Shown one piece after another: positions 36,191 to 46,072 of a DNA stretch of 64,000 nucleotides. A program made the translations under genes and the position numbers. Source of the stretch: Escallonia rubra (lineage: Eukaryota > Streptophyta > Magnoliopsida > Escalloniales > Escalloniaceae); contig JAVXUO010002863.1 of assembly GCA_033065855.1 (NCBI GenBank), positions 434,001 to 498,000 of the forward strand. Direction: 5' to 3'. The notes under the pieces were generated by a model. The model had not been told where the DNA came from. It ran no database searches and saw nothing but the letters and a program-made list of their open reading frames with translations. Every line of letters begins with the position of its first letter. The stretch's first letter is position 1.

Positions 36191-36866
36191 AAACTTTGTT
36201 CTCAGTCTACAACAATTGGAAATGTGTAAGTAGATTTTTTTCTATAGAGAGATGCTATTTACATCTAATATACTAATTCACCCCCTTATTTATGGTTAAA
36301 AGGTTGACACTTGTTACTAAAGTATGTTTTAGTGACATAAAATAAGTGAAAAGCCATATAAAAGGGTGAAAATGACTCTATATCGCCACCCACATAAGAT
36401 TAAAGAGGATAAGGATAACAACCAATTCTTCGTGGCAAAATTCCAAGCTTGTTTGTTGTATTCCGCTTTTTAAATTTATTTTAAAGAAAAATTCATAAAT
36501 TACTACGTTGGTGAAATTAAAATGCACTTGGAAAAAGAGAAAAAGGTAACTTTGCCAGGACTCATATAGCCCTGTGCCCCTGCCCCTGTCCAAGTCCAGG
36601 AATTAGGTACAGCAAAATATAGTCCACGAAGGTCTATTAACCTTGTTGAGTAAATTTTAACATTTGAAGAAGAAACCATTGCATGAAAGATGTTTTTGGA
36701 CAACAAGATTTTTAGGGGAAAAAAAGAGTAGGATGTTGGGCTGGGCTGAAACTAGGCCATGTATAAAGCCATCTTCGTAAGCTTTTTAGATTCGACTTGG
36801 ATGACTTGCTTCATTAACTTGTTTTAAATACATAATTTTAGTATGTTCCGCGTAATATGGATTTAA

Positions 36867-36902
<36 letters not shown>

Positions 36903-37177
36903 AAAGAGACTATTTCTAAAATAGTGCCGGAAAGAGCAACACTCAAAGATACAAATAATTGAAGCACCAAAAAATAGATTTCAACATGCCACTCTTAAGA
37001 TCAATGATTCGCTTCAGACATAATAGTCCAGCCTAAACTGTTACCTTAATAGCACAAACAATCAAAGCAAAAGCTTAAATAGATATTCTACAAATATGCC
37101 CAAAATTCTTAAGTTTAGAATAACATCAAAATTTTAAGATTTAAATCTTCATTACCCAAAAAAATCGAAAAAGGTGT
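36191..37177. other. Gene-free AT-rich stretch with a GA microsatellite
   Basis: An uninterrupted (GA)n tract lies at about 36869-36899. Nothing else is recognisable. Confidence 0.6.
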
Positions 37178-37340
37178 AATATATATATATATATATATAT
37201 ATATAGGGAGCTGATCCGTTGCTAGCGCTAGCACCGTCCGCTATATAATGTAGCGAACGGTGAATTATCGTCCGCTATATTATATAGCGGACGGCAAAAC
37301 AGCGTTAGCAATGGATCACGACCCATATATATATATATAT
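37178..37340. repeat. (TA)n microsatellite split by a small palindromic element
   Basis: TA runs at 37178-37205 and 37325-37344 flank the 119-bp palindrome described separately. Confidence 0.85.
37206..37324. mobile_element. 119-bp palindromic MITE in a TA repeat
   Basis: The left end GGGAGCTGATCCGTTGCTAG pairs with the right end, whose complement is GGGTCGTGATCCATTGCTAA. Inner arms CCGTCCGCTATAT are also complementary, so almost the whole unit folds back on itself. The flanking TA repeats hide the true target duplication. No family name is assigned. Confidence 0.65.
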
Positions 37341-37344
37341 ATAT

Positions 37345-37884
37345 TTGTTGTGAATTAGGAGGCTAAGATTAATTGCAAATTTACCCTTTAGAAATAGGAT
37401 ACCAAATCTTAACTAATATAATTTTGGTGAGTAAATTCGGTAACAAAAGACATGATTGTTGGTAATGAATTTTGAAAATAGTACAAAACAATGGTAATTA
37501 AACCATGGAACTTATCATTCAATTAGGTAGCCATTTTAGAATAACGGTGCTTCATTAGTCCCATATCAAGCTTTGAAAAGTATAACTTGTTGTCTCGAAC
37601 GTGAGAGTATAATATTCGAACAAAAGTAATCAAGAAATGCCAAGAATTTTTCAGATATTTGCTACTTAAAAAGTTTCCTTAAATTAAAGAACCAATATGA
37701 AAGGAGTCTTTACAAAACACGTAATTATGTAACAGAAGAAAATATTTTGAATGTGGAACAAAAACATATAAAGAATCATTTTGGCTTCTCAAAACAACTT
37801 TTACTATTTAAAATGCGAGTTTTTTTTGTTAAAATACCCTAACAAACGGTGCAAACAAAAAACTAGCTCTAAGCTGCCACGAGC
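37345..37884. other. Gene-free AT-rich stretch
   Basis: No feature recognised. Confidence 0.5.
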
Positions 37885-38103
37885 AAAACGACAATCCCTG
37901 GGACCATTGTGTGTGTGCTATATGCACTTATTTGTATTAGAGTAGTTAAGGGTTTTGTATAATTATGCAAAGTCCGATGCAATAGGCCCTGTTTGTTTCA
38001 CAGAAGAAAAATGTTTTACATGAAACAAACAAGGCCTTAGATATGCATATGGTTGTTAGCTTGAGACAAAATCATCAATGAAAACCTAATTCTCGTTTCC
38101 ATA

Positions 38104-38108
<5 letters not shown>

Positions 38109-38140
<32 letters not shown>
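38109..38140. repeat. (GA)n microsatellite in T1
   Basis: An uninterrupted GA run. The matching place in T2 (about 39585) has only a few GA units. Confidence 0.9.
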
Positions 38141-38141
<1 letters not shown>

Positions 38142-38265
38142 GGGTTTTAGGGGGAGGGGACGAGAGAGAGACTGTGACGGATTTCGATTTGGAAAACAAC
38201 TTCTCGTTTAAATTTTCGTAAATTATTTTCAAAAAATTTGCCTTCCTTTTGGGTAAAGCATAAGT

Positions 38266-38541
38266 TTTTTCTTTTTTTTTTTGGTAAAAAAAGGCTGGAC
38301 CGTAAGGCTCTAATCCAACCGGCAGGGAGTATTGCGCCTCGGGGACCTACAAGGCCGCCACATACATCTGAGTCCCCGATTTCCGCACCTATGTCGGGGC
38401 CGAAGCGCACAAGGACCCGTGTGTGGAGCACAAGCAGGGCGAGGACGTAAGTTTGCCACCAACAAGTGCGGCGGGCAGGATTCGAACCCAGGTGAGAAAC
38501 CTGAATTGGGATCCTGGGAACCGCTGAACCAACCCTTGTTG
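38266..38541 (-). mobile_element. tRNA-derived SINE
   Basis: On the minus strand it opens near 38541 with GGGTTGGTTCAGCGGTTCCC (RNA polymerase III A box) and, some 30 bases on, has GGGTTCGAATCCTGCC (B box). It ends in an A-rich tail (the T-run at 38268-38282). The flanks GCATAAGT (38258-38265) and GCGTAAGT (38542-38549) form an 8-bp target duplication with one mismatch. The tandem unit T2 has the empty site at 39715-39722. The 162-residue frame across it is spurious. Confidence 0.88.
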
Positions 38542-38704
38542 GCGTAAGTATTTTCTGGAAATAGTTTTCTGATAAACACGACAAACACCGAAAAGTGCAT
38601 AGAACGTTTTCCGATATATGTTTTACATGAAACAAATAGGGCCTTAGATATGCATATGGTTGTTAGCTTGAGACAAAGTCATCAATTAATTCTCGTTTCC
38701 ACAC

Positions 38705-38709
<5 letters not shown>

Positions 38710-38764
<55 letters not shown>
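38710..38764. repeat. (GA)n microsatellite in T1
   Basis: About 55 bp of pure GA. In T2 the equivalent is a mixed (CA)n(GA)n at 39872-39926. Confidence 0.92.
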
Positions 38765-38768
<4 letters not shown>

Positions 38769-38946
38769 GGAATGATAGGGAGGTTGGGTCGTCAATGTTA
38801 GGTGGGTTCTTCTCATTTCACTTGCCATTGCTCATTACGTGCACATCCTTTGTGGGTGAAGATTCAGCGGGCCGACGAAAGCACAATCAAACAAAACCAC
38901 ATGTTTCTGCCTTGCATGCAGGATCGCCCTCTTCGTTAGCCGAAGC

Positions 38947-38957
38947 TATATATAAAA
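38947..38957 (+). promoter_or_regulatory. TATA-like box in T1
   Basis: TATATATAAAAG is followed by GCTAGCTAGCTG and preceded about 25 bp upstream by a CATGCA (RY-like) motif. The same arrangement is kept in T2. No downstream gene was found, so promoter function is only a possibility. Confidence 0.25.
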
Positions 38958-39871
38958 GCTAGCTAGCTGACTATGTGAACGTCTAACAAACAAGGCAATT
39001 AAAGTTTGAATGTAGGTCTTTACGCTTAGGGTGTATTTGATAACACAATTAAACATTTAAAATTTAAAATTTTTAATTAAGTATTTTTTATAATGCTTAA
39101 CGTTGTATCACTTAATTAATTCATACAAAAAATAGACCAAAATTCTAATTTAATTTTCGTAAAATATCTCCTGCATAGCCACTGAACTCAGTTATGCACG
39201 CTGTTGTATTTTCCTAAATTAGACTCATTAAACTAGGATTTATAGTATCGGTTGGATTTCATTTTCATCTTTGTGAGAAGAAAATTTGAACCGTTCATTT
39301 CGTGAACGGCTCTAATATGTTAGTTTTAAATATGAAAATTGACAGTAGCCAAAACGACAATCCCTGGGACCATTGTGTGTGTGCTATATGCACTTATTTG
39401 TATTAGAGTAGTTAAGGGTTTTGTATAATTATGCAAAGTCAGATAAGTTATGATGCAATAGGCCCTGTTTGTTTCACAGAAGAATAATGTTTTACATGAA
39501 ACAAACAAGGCCTTAGATATGCATATGGTTGTTAGCTTGAGACAAAATCATCAATGAAAACCTAATTCTCGTTTCCATAGTCGTGAGAGAGAGAGACGGG
39601 TTTTAGGGGGAGGGGACGAGAGAGAGACTGTGACGGATTTCAATTTGAAAAACGACTTCTTGTTTAAATTTTCGTAAATTATTTTTCAGAAAATTTGCCT
39701 TCCTTTTGGGTAAACCGTAAGTATTTTCTGGAAATAGTTTTCTGAAAAACACGACAAACACCGAAAAGTGCATAGAACGTTTTCCAATAAATGTTTTACA
39801 CGAAACAAATAGGGCCTTAAATATGCATATGGTTGTTAACTTTAGACAAAGTCATCAATTAATTCTCGTTT

Positions 39872-39878
39872 CCACACA

Positions 39879-39926
<48 letters not shown>
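39872..39926. repeat. (CA)n(GA)n microsatellite in T2
   Basis: A CA run followed directly by a GA run, then CGCGCG. It has changed composition relative to the pure GA tract in T1. Confidence 0.9.
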
Positions 39927-39929
<3 letters not shown>

Positions 39930-40119
39930 CGCCCTAGTGGGGGGAATGATAGGGAGGTTGGGTCGCCAATGTTAGGTGGGTTCTTCTCATTTCACTTGCC
40001 ATTGCTCATTACGTACACATCCTTTGAGGGTGAAGATTCAGCAGGCCGACGAAAGCACAATCAAAAAAACCACGTGTTTCTGCCTTGCATGCAGGGTCGC
40101 CCTCTTCGTTAGCCGAAGC

Positions 40120-40130
40120 TATATATAATA
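40120..40130 (+). promoter_or_regulatory. TATA-like box in T2
   Basis: TATATATAATA with the same neighbours as in T1. No gene follows within 1 kb. Confidence 0.25.
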
Positions 40131-40517
40131 GCTAGCTAGCTGACTGTGTGAACCTCTAACAAACAAGGCAATTAAAGTTTGAATGTATGTCTTTACACTT
40201 ACGGTGTATTTGATAACGCAATTAAACATTTTAAATTAAAATTTTTTAATTAAGTATTTTTTATAATGCTTAACGTTGTATCACTTAATTAATTTTTAAA
40301 AAAAAATAGCAAAAATTCTAATTTAATTTTCGTAAAATATCTCCTGCATAGCTACTGATCTCAGTTATGCACGCCGTTTTATTTTCCTAAATTAGACTCA
40401 TTAAACTAGGATTTACAGTATCGGTTGAATTTCATTTTCATCTTTGTGAGAAGAAAATTCGAACCGTTCATTTCGTGAACGGCTCTAATGTGTTAGTGTT
40501 AAATATGAAAATTGACA

Positions 40518-40570
40518 GCCCCCCACCCCCCCCCCCCCCCCCCCCCCCACACCACCACCACACACACACA
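40518..40570. repeat. Poly-C tract followed by CA-rich repeat
   Basis: A C-run of about 30 bases interrupted once, then ACCACCACCACACACACA. Confidence 0.9.
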
Positions 40571-41239
40571 CAAACAAAATGCTAAACATTTTGTTGCTGT
40601 AAAGCTCAAATAATTTTTCAAGACAGCTTGAAAGGAGATTTAAAAAAATCGCTAGCTAGATCGATTCACGTTCATGCTCAGTATTGACTTATATGAACTA
40701 TCGTGCTCGACGAAAATATATGATAGACTTTAACTTTGTTACTTTTTACTGTAGTTTCTTAGTGCACGTTATAACATTTTAACTCTTATCTTGTCATTTT
40801 TCTATTAACAAAATTTTTAATTTTAATAAAAAAAAGTACCACATGTTACCATGGCCTAAGAGAAAAGCAAGTGAGGGCCTCGAGTATTAACTAGAGTTTG
40901 CATGTAAAAGGTGCATAAAGAAACCAACCTTTTGACTTTAGAGAGGTAGATCCGGCCAGCTATAAATTCACCCATAGTCTGACATTATCCACTATGACAT
41001 CCATTGTCACATAGGATAAGCTTTTCTTTAGCAACTATGATTGCCTCCACTTGTTACGCCCTTAAGACGCGGCCATCGTGCAAAATTAGAAAGATGGAAA
41101 AAGTTGTCCAAAAAAGATACTGTAAAAGTTACTTATGTTAAATGGTAGATACTAATTCTTTCCTTTAGATGCATAACTGATCATTACTAGATTCAGTTTG
41201 TGCGTAACACCCACAAATGTTGTGCATAAATAAAGTTAT
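40571..41239. other. Gene-free stretch
   Basis: No feature recognised. Confidence 0.5.
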
Positions 41240-41750
41240 CAATAAAATATTTTTACAATATTATCAAAACAACTTGGCCTTAAAATTTATTTTAACTACA
41301 TTTTTAATAAAATTTAAATTGTGAAAAACATACATGATGTCTTTATAGGTAGTTATTTAGTGTTAAGTTTTTTTGTTTTTATCTCACTTCTTAAAAATGT
41401 TTTGAAACAAGTCAAGTGCCAACATTCTAAATAGATAGTTATGTAATATCAAAAGAAATGTCATAACAAATGGAGTAGTTTACGTATGGATGCACGCCCG
41501 ATGCATCTGCAAAAAATGAAGTTACTAATATCTTATTTATGTAATATCAAGATTGGCCTTTAGAATATATATTGTAACTACATTTTTAATAAAATTTTAA
41601 ATGAAACTAAACATATCCTTATAGGTAAATGTTTATTATTTATATTTTATTTTGCGTCATTTTTTAAAGAATTTCTTAGGATGCTAGAGATCATAATTTT
41701 AGATAAGTAGTTATGTAACACAAAAAATTCTATTATATCAAAAGGCCTAT
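41240..41750. repeat. Diverged direct repeat upstream of the Sec61 beta gene
   Basis: Two ~210-bp copies start near 41255 and 41535. They share TTGGCCTT, AACTACATTTTTAATAAAAT, CATATCCTTATAGG-like and TAGTTATGTAAYA blocks. A GATACAGATACAGAT patch follows at 41775. The origin is unknown. Confidence 0.6.
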
Positions 41751-41986
41751 TTTTTTATATATATATAGATAGTACAGATACAGATACAGATTGTATAGTA
41801 TATAGAATAACTTCTAGACCTGAACAAAAATAACGGTAAGTGACTAAAAGTTAGGTAAAGTATCCATCTAACTGCCATGCTTTAATGAAGCTTCATTGAC
41901 TCCCTTGTAATTTTCTTGATTACAACTCCTTATTTGGTACTGTAATAATTAATTGTAATTAAATATAGTTAGTGATATTTTTTACC

Positions 41987-41998
41987 GTATATACTTTT
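41987..41998 (+). promoter_or_regulatory. Candidate TATA box of the Sec61 beta gene
   Basis: GTATATACTTTTAAAAATAA lies 130 bases before the start codon, which would leave a 5' leader of about 100 bases. A CT-rich leader follows. The match is weak. Confidence 0.35.
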
Positions 41999-42122
41999 AA
42001 AAATAAAAATAATTCTCTGAACCATCACTTCCGGTCTTCCACCACAAATTTCTTCACTTCTTTCCCTTCTCACCGATCGAATCCTCCGTACCGAACTCAA
42101 AGTCACTCAACTAGTATCCACC

Positions 42123-42455
42123 ATGGCGCGAGGCACCTCCCAGTCCCAATCCTCCTCCTCCTCCACTTCCCGCCCCGGCCCCGTCGGCGTCGCTCCCCGG
42201 GGCTCCGCCGCCGCCACCGCCGGCATGCGACGCCGCCGGCTCACCGGATCGTCCTCCAGCTCCGGCGGATTCGGTGGAGGCGGCGGCGGGGGCGGCGGAG
42301 GCAGCAACATGCTGAGGTTCTACACAGACGACGCCCCCGGGCTGAAGATCACGCCCACCGTCGTCCTCGTGATGAGCGTCTGCTTCATCGGCTTCGTCAC
42401 CGCCCTCCACGTCTTTGGCAAGCTCTACCGCTACCGATCTGGCGCCGGAGCCTGA
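42123..42455 (+). CDS. SEC61B: Protein transport protein Sec61 subunit beta
   Basis: A 110-residue, single-exon protein. Sec61 beta is the small tail-anchored subunit of the heterotrimeric translocon of the endoplasmic reticulum and helps nascent chains enter the channel. The N-terminal 60 residues are Ser/Gly/Arg-rich and cytosolic, with an Arg cluster at 36-39 and a Gly run at 51-60. The conserved family block [11 protein letters not shown] follows at 66-76, then one membrane segment at about 78-97 ([20 protein letters not shown]) and a short lumenal tail. The length is as expected for plant homologues. The ATG sits in a good context (CCACCATGGCG). GC content is far above the surroundings, so other strands and frames look open here; they are shadows. 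A GT donor-like site in the 3' region (42495) could start a 3'-untranslated intron. It is the only intact host gene seen. Confidence 0.95.
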   Translation: MARGTSQSQSSSSSTSRPGPVGVAPRGSAAATAGMRRRRLTGSSSSSGGFGGGGGGGGGGSNMLRFYTDDAPGLKITPTVVLVMSVCFIGFVTALHVFGKLYRYRSGAGA

Positions 42456-43089
42456 TCCTCCTCACTTTCCCGTTCTCGGAGCGCCCCGTGATCGGTAACT
42501 GCATGCACCACGAATTTTCCCTCTGTAGAATTTTCCTTTTTGCTTTAGAATTTGATTTTAGTTCAGTTTTCCTGTGAAACAGATATCAGAGGAGGATCTT
42601 AGTTTCAGATAAAGTTCTTGTTTTCATTTTGAAGGTTTAATGACGAGTGCCTTCATAATGTTTTCTTTCTTTCTTTTTTTCTTCCTGAAATTGCTAATCG
42701 ATCTGCTTTAACATCCGTTGATTTTCTCTCGAAATGATTGTTCTGTTCACTCCCTGCCTATTTTGATGTAAGATTGAGAGAACTTGAACTAACACATGAT
42801 CACTCATTCATTGAAATCCAAGTTTGTATGAAATTCTAAATATTTACTACTACAAGATAAGAGTATGTATGGAGATTGTTAGCGATCATATACGAGCGAT
42901 CTGATACCGACGATATTGATTGGCAGACCTCACTCTGCCTCGTAATGGAATATGTGGAATTAAAGAATTAACTCTTGTAGATGTTAGTGTAAGTTGTTTA
43001 CCATGACGAGTCAAGGGAGGGGGCTAAGATGAAGGGTCGTGTGACCTAGTATGTCTATTTATGTTGTTAGTTTGCATGTTAATATGAAC
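42456..43089 (+). other. 3' flank of the Sec61 beta gene
   Basis: No further coding sequence is present. CGGTAACTG at 42494 could be a splice donor of an intron in the 3' untranslated region. Possible acceptors lie near 43576 (TGTATAG) and 43923 (TATTGCAG). This is a guess without transcript data, and no polyadenylation site is certain. Confidence 0.35.
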
Positions 43090-43090
43090 A

Positions 43091-43121
<31 letters not shown>

Positions 43122-43125
43122 ACAA
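43090..43125. repeat. Poly-C and CA microsatellite
   Basis: About 18 C residues followed by (CA)n. Confidence 0.9.
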
Positions 43126-45009
43126 CAAATCTCTCCCCTCTTGCAAAACATCCGGAACCATCAACTCATTTGCCAACCTTAAAGAGCAGTTACCACTATA
43201 TGAGGTTAATTTAAATTGGGATTTGAACCCTCAAGTTAGCTTGAGCTAATGGAAATTCAAGATATCATGAGAATCAACTTGTCGATAGCTATGTTTACTC
43301 AACTAGAGTTGTGTCATGACTCTGTTCATCAGTGCGTACGTTAATCTCTTTGATGCTTCAACATACATATGAGCTCTACTGTTGAGTGATTGGTAAGAAC
43401 TGCATTATTGTCTTGATTCATGCATTTGAATTACTATATGTCAATGTCAAGAACCGTGTTTCCCAAATATAGGGGTAACCTTGATTTGTGGGGTTTTTCA
43501 TTCCTAAGCTTCTTTTATCTTCATTGATTCTCGGATAGTTTATTAAGTAGCTTGTGATAACCCCCCCTGTATAGATGCACCGATTCATTGATGGGTTTAT
43601 GTCAGTTGAGAGCTGGCAAGAATGACCTCCAGATGTTGTTAATCATGTCAGCTAGGCAGAATCAGGGTACAGTACGACTTTATTCTACTTAGAACTTGTC
43701 TGATGACTGTAGAAGTTGGAGGGTGTATTATTTGCAATTAGTCTCTAAACTTGTTTTGATTCTATGCAAGGTGGTTCCGATGAACTTGTAAAGAAAGCTT
43801 AGCAATTGAACTATAATATATGTTTTGGGTGTTAAACAGAGTGAGAAGTTCATAATTTGTTTCAAAATATAGAGTTCTGTGGGGATTTTTTTGGGGAGCG
43901 TCTATATACACTCCCTGTATTGCAGATTTCTAGTTATATGATAAATTAAGCTTCTAATGGTCTTGGTAATAGTCTCTGAACATAGTACACTGAAGAACAA
44001 AGAAGTTATGTGTAAATTTCTTTGAACATTGCTCTACATTCTTGTTCTAAATCTGATATTAGTTTGTCATGAAGATATTCTTTAAGCGATCGCTTTCTCC
44101 TTGGATCACCTACGGCTATGTCAATACTCAATAATAGCAAGTCAAAAATCTTGTTGTAAAACTAGGTGTGTGTTACAATCACCGATAGTCTAAAGTTTCT
44201 GAAGACACCATGCCTGTGAAAGATGTCTTTTTTGTCACTGAAAGCATTCTCGTGGTAATATTTTGGCTGCGTTCTATGTTTCTCGCTCAAATCAGTTTAG
44301 CAACCAAAAATACTTCTTTAGTGGCTAATTTCATCACTAGTATCTTTCTTGGTGTCCTACAGCTTGCTAATGTGTTTATCTGTAGGATGGATAACTCCCA
44401 CGATGCATTCTAGTGGTACCATCATCACTTCATGCAACCATAAGGCGTTTCTCCAAGAAATTCGTAGAACCCGCCTTCTATGTTCTGTTGCTAGAAATGA
44501 GGTTCCATGTAAGATATAAAGACAATAGTTCGAGATTTTTTATCTTTTGTTGTCATTACATCCTCGCAACAACACGTCTCCAGAAGTTTCTTCTGAAAAA
44601 GAGATCAATATAAATTAATTTCGCTAGTAAATCGGTAATCTTTCTCGGTTACTTCTGCTCTATTAATCGAGTTTGTATGGATACGTGTTCATTTATTTGG
44701 CTGTTGAAATTTTTATATATGACTCGATTGAATTCTCGTTCTCTTCATCTCTCTTCCAAGCCTCTATGGGTAATCCCTTGCCATTGATGAAACGGGTTAG
44801 TTTTTTTGAAGCAGGTTGGCCAAGAAAATACCTGGTGTGATAGGCTAACAAAACTCTTGTTCCATTTAGACCGAGGACCATTTCACAATTCTCAGTTCCT
44901 TACAGGGGTTTGTCAAAGAGTAATATGGCCTATGTCGGCCCCTAGATGGCTGCAAAGCTGCATGTTGTCAACTATTTTTCTGTGTTCATTTACAAATTGC
45001 TGTCAAAAG
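43126..45009. other. Stretch without a recognised gene
   Basis: Short open frames (for example 44210-44413, 44413-44613) have no recognisable product. Part of 43570-43980 could be 3' untranslated exon of the Sec61 beta gene if the proposed intron is real. A GGGATTTGAACCC phrase near 43218 looks like a tRNA-type B box, but no A box at the right distance was found. Confidence 0.4.
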
Positions 45010-45935
45010 TTCAGTGATTGACAAAGCTGTAGTTTTTAGTTTTGGTTTATTAAAAAATAAAAACAAAAACTAGTTGTGGTTTTTATTTTGGATAAAAATT
45101 CATAGGTGTTTGATAGATCATTCTCACTTTTTGCTTCTTTTTTCTCTTTCCTTTTTTTTTTTCTTTTTTCTTCTTAGTTTGATACATCCTACTCCCCATC
45201 CCAACACACACATCATCATCAACCACAACCCATTGCCACCAACCCTCCGCCATGCTCGCCAGTCGCCGCCAACCACCATCCACCGCTACCACCCGCTAAC
45301 ATCGGCTGCGGCATCCAGCTGCTCTGCTCCGTGGTCCTCGCCCTCGGCGACTTTCGCCGACTCCACTTGTTCTACCTTTAGCCGTTATTCAAGCCGCCAT
45401 CGTCGTCTTCATCTTCCTCCTTTGCCATTATGATGATCGGATCAGCCTGGCCGTGCCTCCCCGTGCTTGTGCTTTCGGTGGCTCCAGCGAAGTCCACCTA
45501 GGCGATAGTGGATTTGGGTGGGGTAGATCTGCGTTGAGTGGCGACGGTGGTGGGATGGCAGTGCTGGTCTCGATCTCAGAGTTGTCGACGACGGTTGGTG
45601 GCGGTGGCAACAGCTTTGTCGTGTGGTGGTGGTGGTTGGGGATTGTGTGGGGGGGGGGGGGGTAACTAGTGGGAGTAATGAAATGAAAAACAAAAAAATG
45701 GATTCCAAATTGTTTATAGTGAAGCTTGAAGATGGGATCTGAAATAAAAAATCAAAAGTGAAAACGAAAAACTCCAAAAATAGAGTTTTTAAAAACAGCC
45801 CAAAATAGAAATTTGGTTTATAAAACTGAAGGAAAAAAAACACAAAGTGTGGACCAAACATCAATATTTTTTTTTTTCAGTTTTCAAAACTGGACAAAAA
45901 ACTGAAAATTTAAATGTTACCAAACGCTATCTTAA
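45010..45935. mobile_element. MITE-like element with GC-rich interior
   Basis: The right end, read in complement, is TTAAGATAGCGTTTGGTAAC followed by TTTTCAGTTTTTTGTCC, a typical hAT-MITE-like end. The left end near 45015-45070 is less clear (TAGTTTTTAGTTTTGG). The interior contains CT-rich text and a GC-rich segment (45220-45660) with CCACCA/GGTGG patches open on both strands, including false proline-rich frames. No target duplication was resolved. Confidence 0.5.
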
Positions 45936-46072
45936 TGTTATCGTTTAACAATTTGCTTGAATTTTGCAATCAAATGGTTTCAAACCTTATCCCAAAAACT
46001 AATAATGCAGCCTAGGTGTTTTAAAAACTACAAATTTGAGGATGGAATCCGCAACAACGTCATTTGAGACTT

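Larger units (their letters stand above)
37885..39345. repeat. Tandem duplication unit 1 (T1)
   Basis: It opens AAAACGACAATCCCTGGGACC and ends ATGAAAATTGACAG, matching 39351-40516 throughout. Shared order: a MITE-like GGCCCTGTTTGTTTCA block, a GA tract, GGGAGGTTGGGTCG, CATGCA, TATATATA, then an AT-rich segment. T1 is longer mainly because it contains a SINE at 38266-38541 and a longer GA tract. No open frame shared by the two units was recognised as a gene. Confidence 0.85.
39351..40516. repeat. Tandem duplication unit 2 (T2)
   Basis: It begins six bases after T1 ends and matches it across its length with few differences. It lacks the SINE and carries a (CA)n(GA)n tract at 39872-39926. It ends at GAAAATTGACAG, where a long C-run starts. 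Confidence 0.85.

Noticed and set aside
38440-38541. tRNA gene on the minus strand
   Set aside because: The A and B boxes belong to a SINE; the rest does not fold into a tRNA cloverleaf and an A-rich tail follows.
38147-38635. 162-residue minus-strand frame
   Set aside because: It spans the SINE and flanking repeat; it is absent from the duplicate unit and has no domain.
41972-42577. 201-residue frame overlapping the Sec61 beta gene
   Set aside because: Shadow of the GC-rich Sec61 beta coding sequence in another frame; Arg/His/Pro-rich with no domain.
43190-43260. Possible second SINE or tRNA from a GGGATTTGAACCC phrase
   Set aside because: No A box at the needed distance, no tail and no target duplication.
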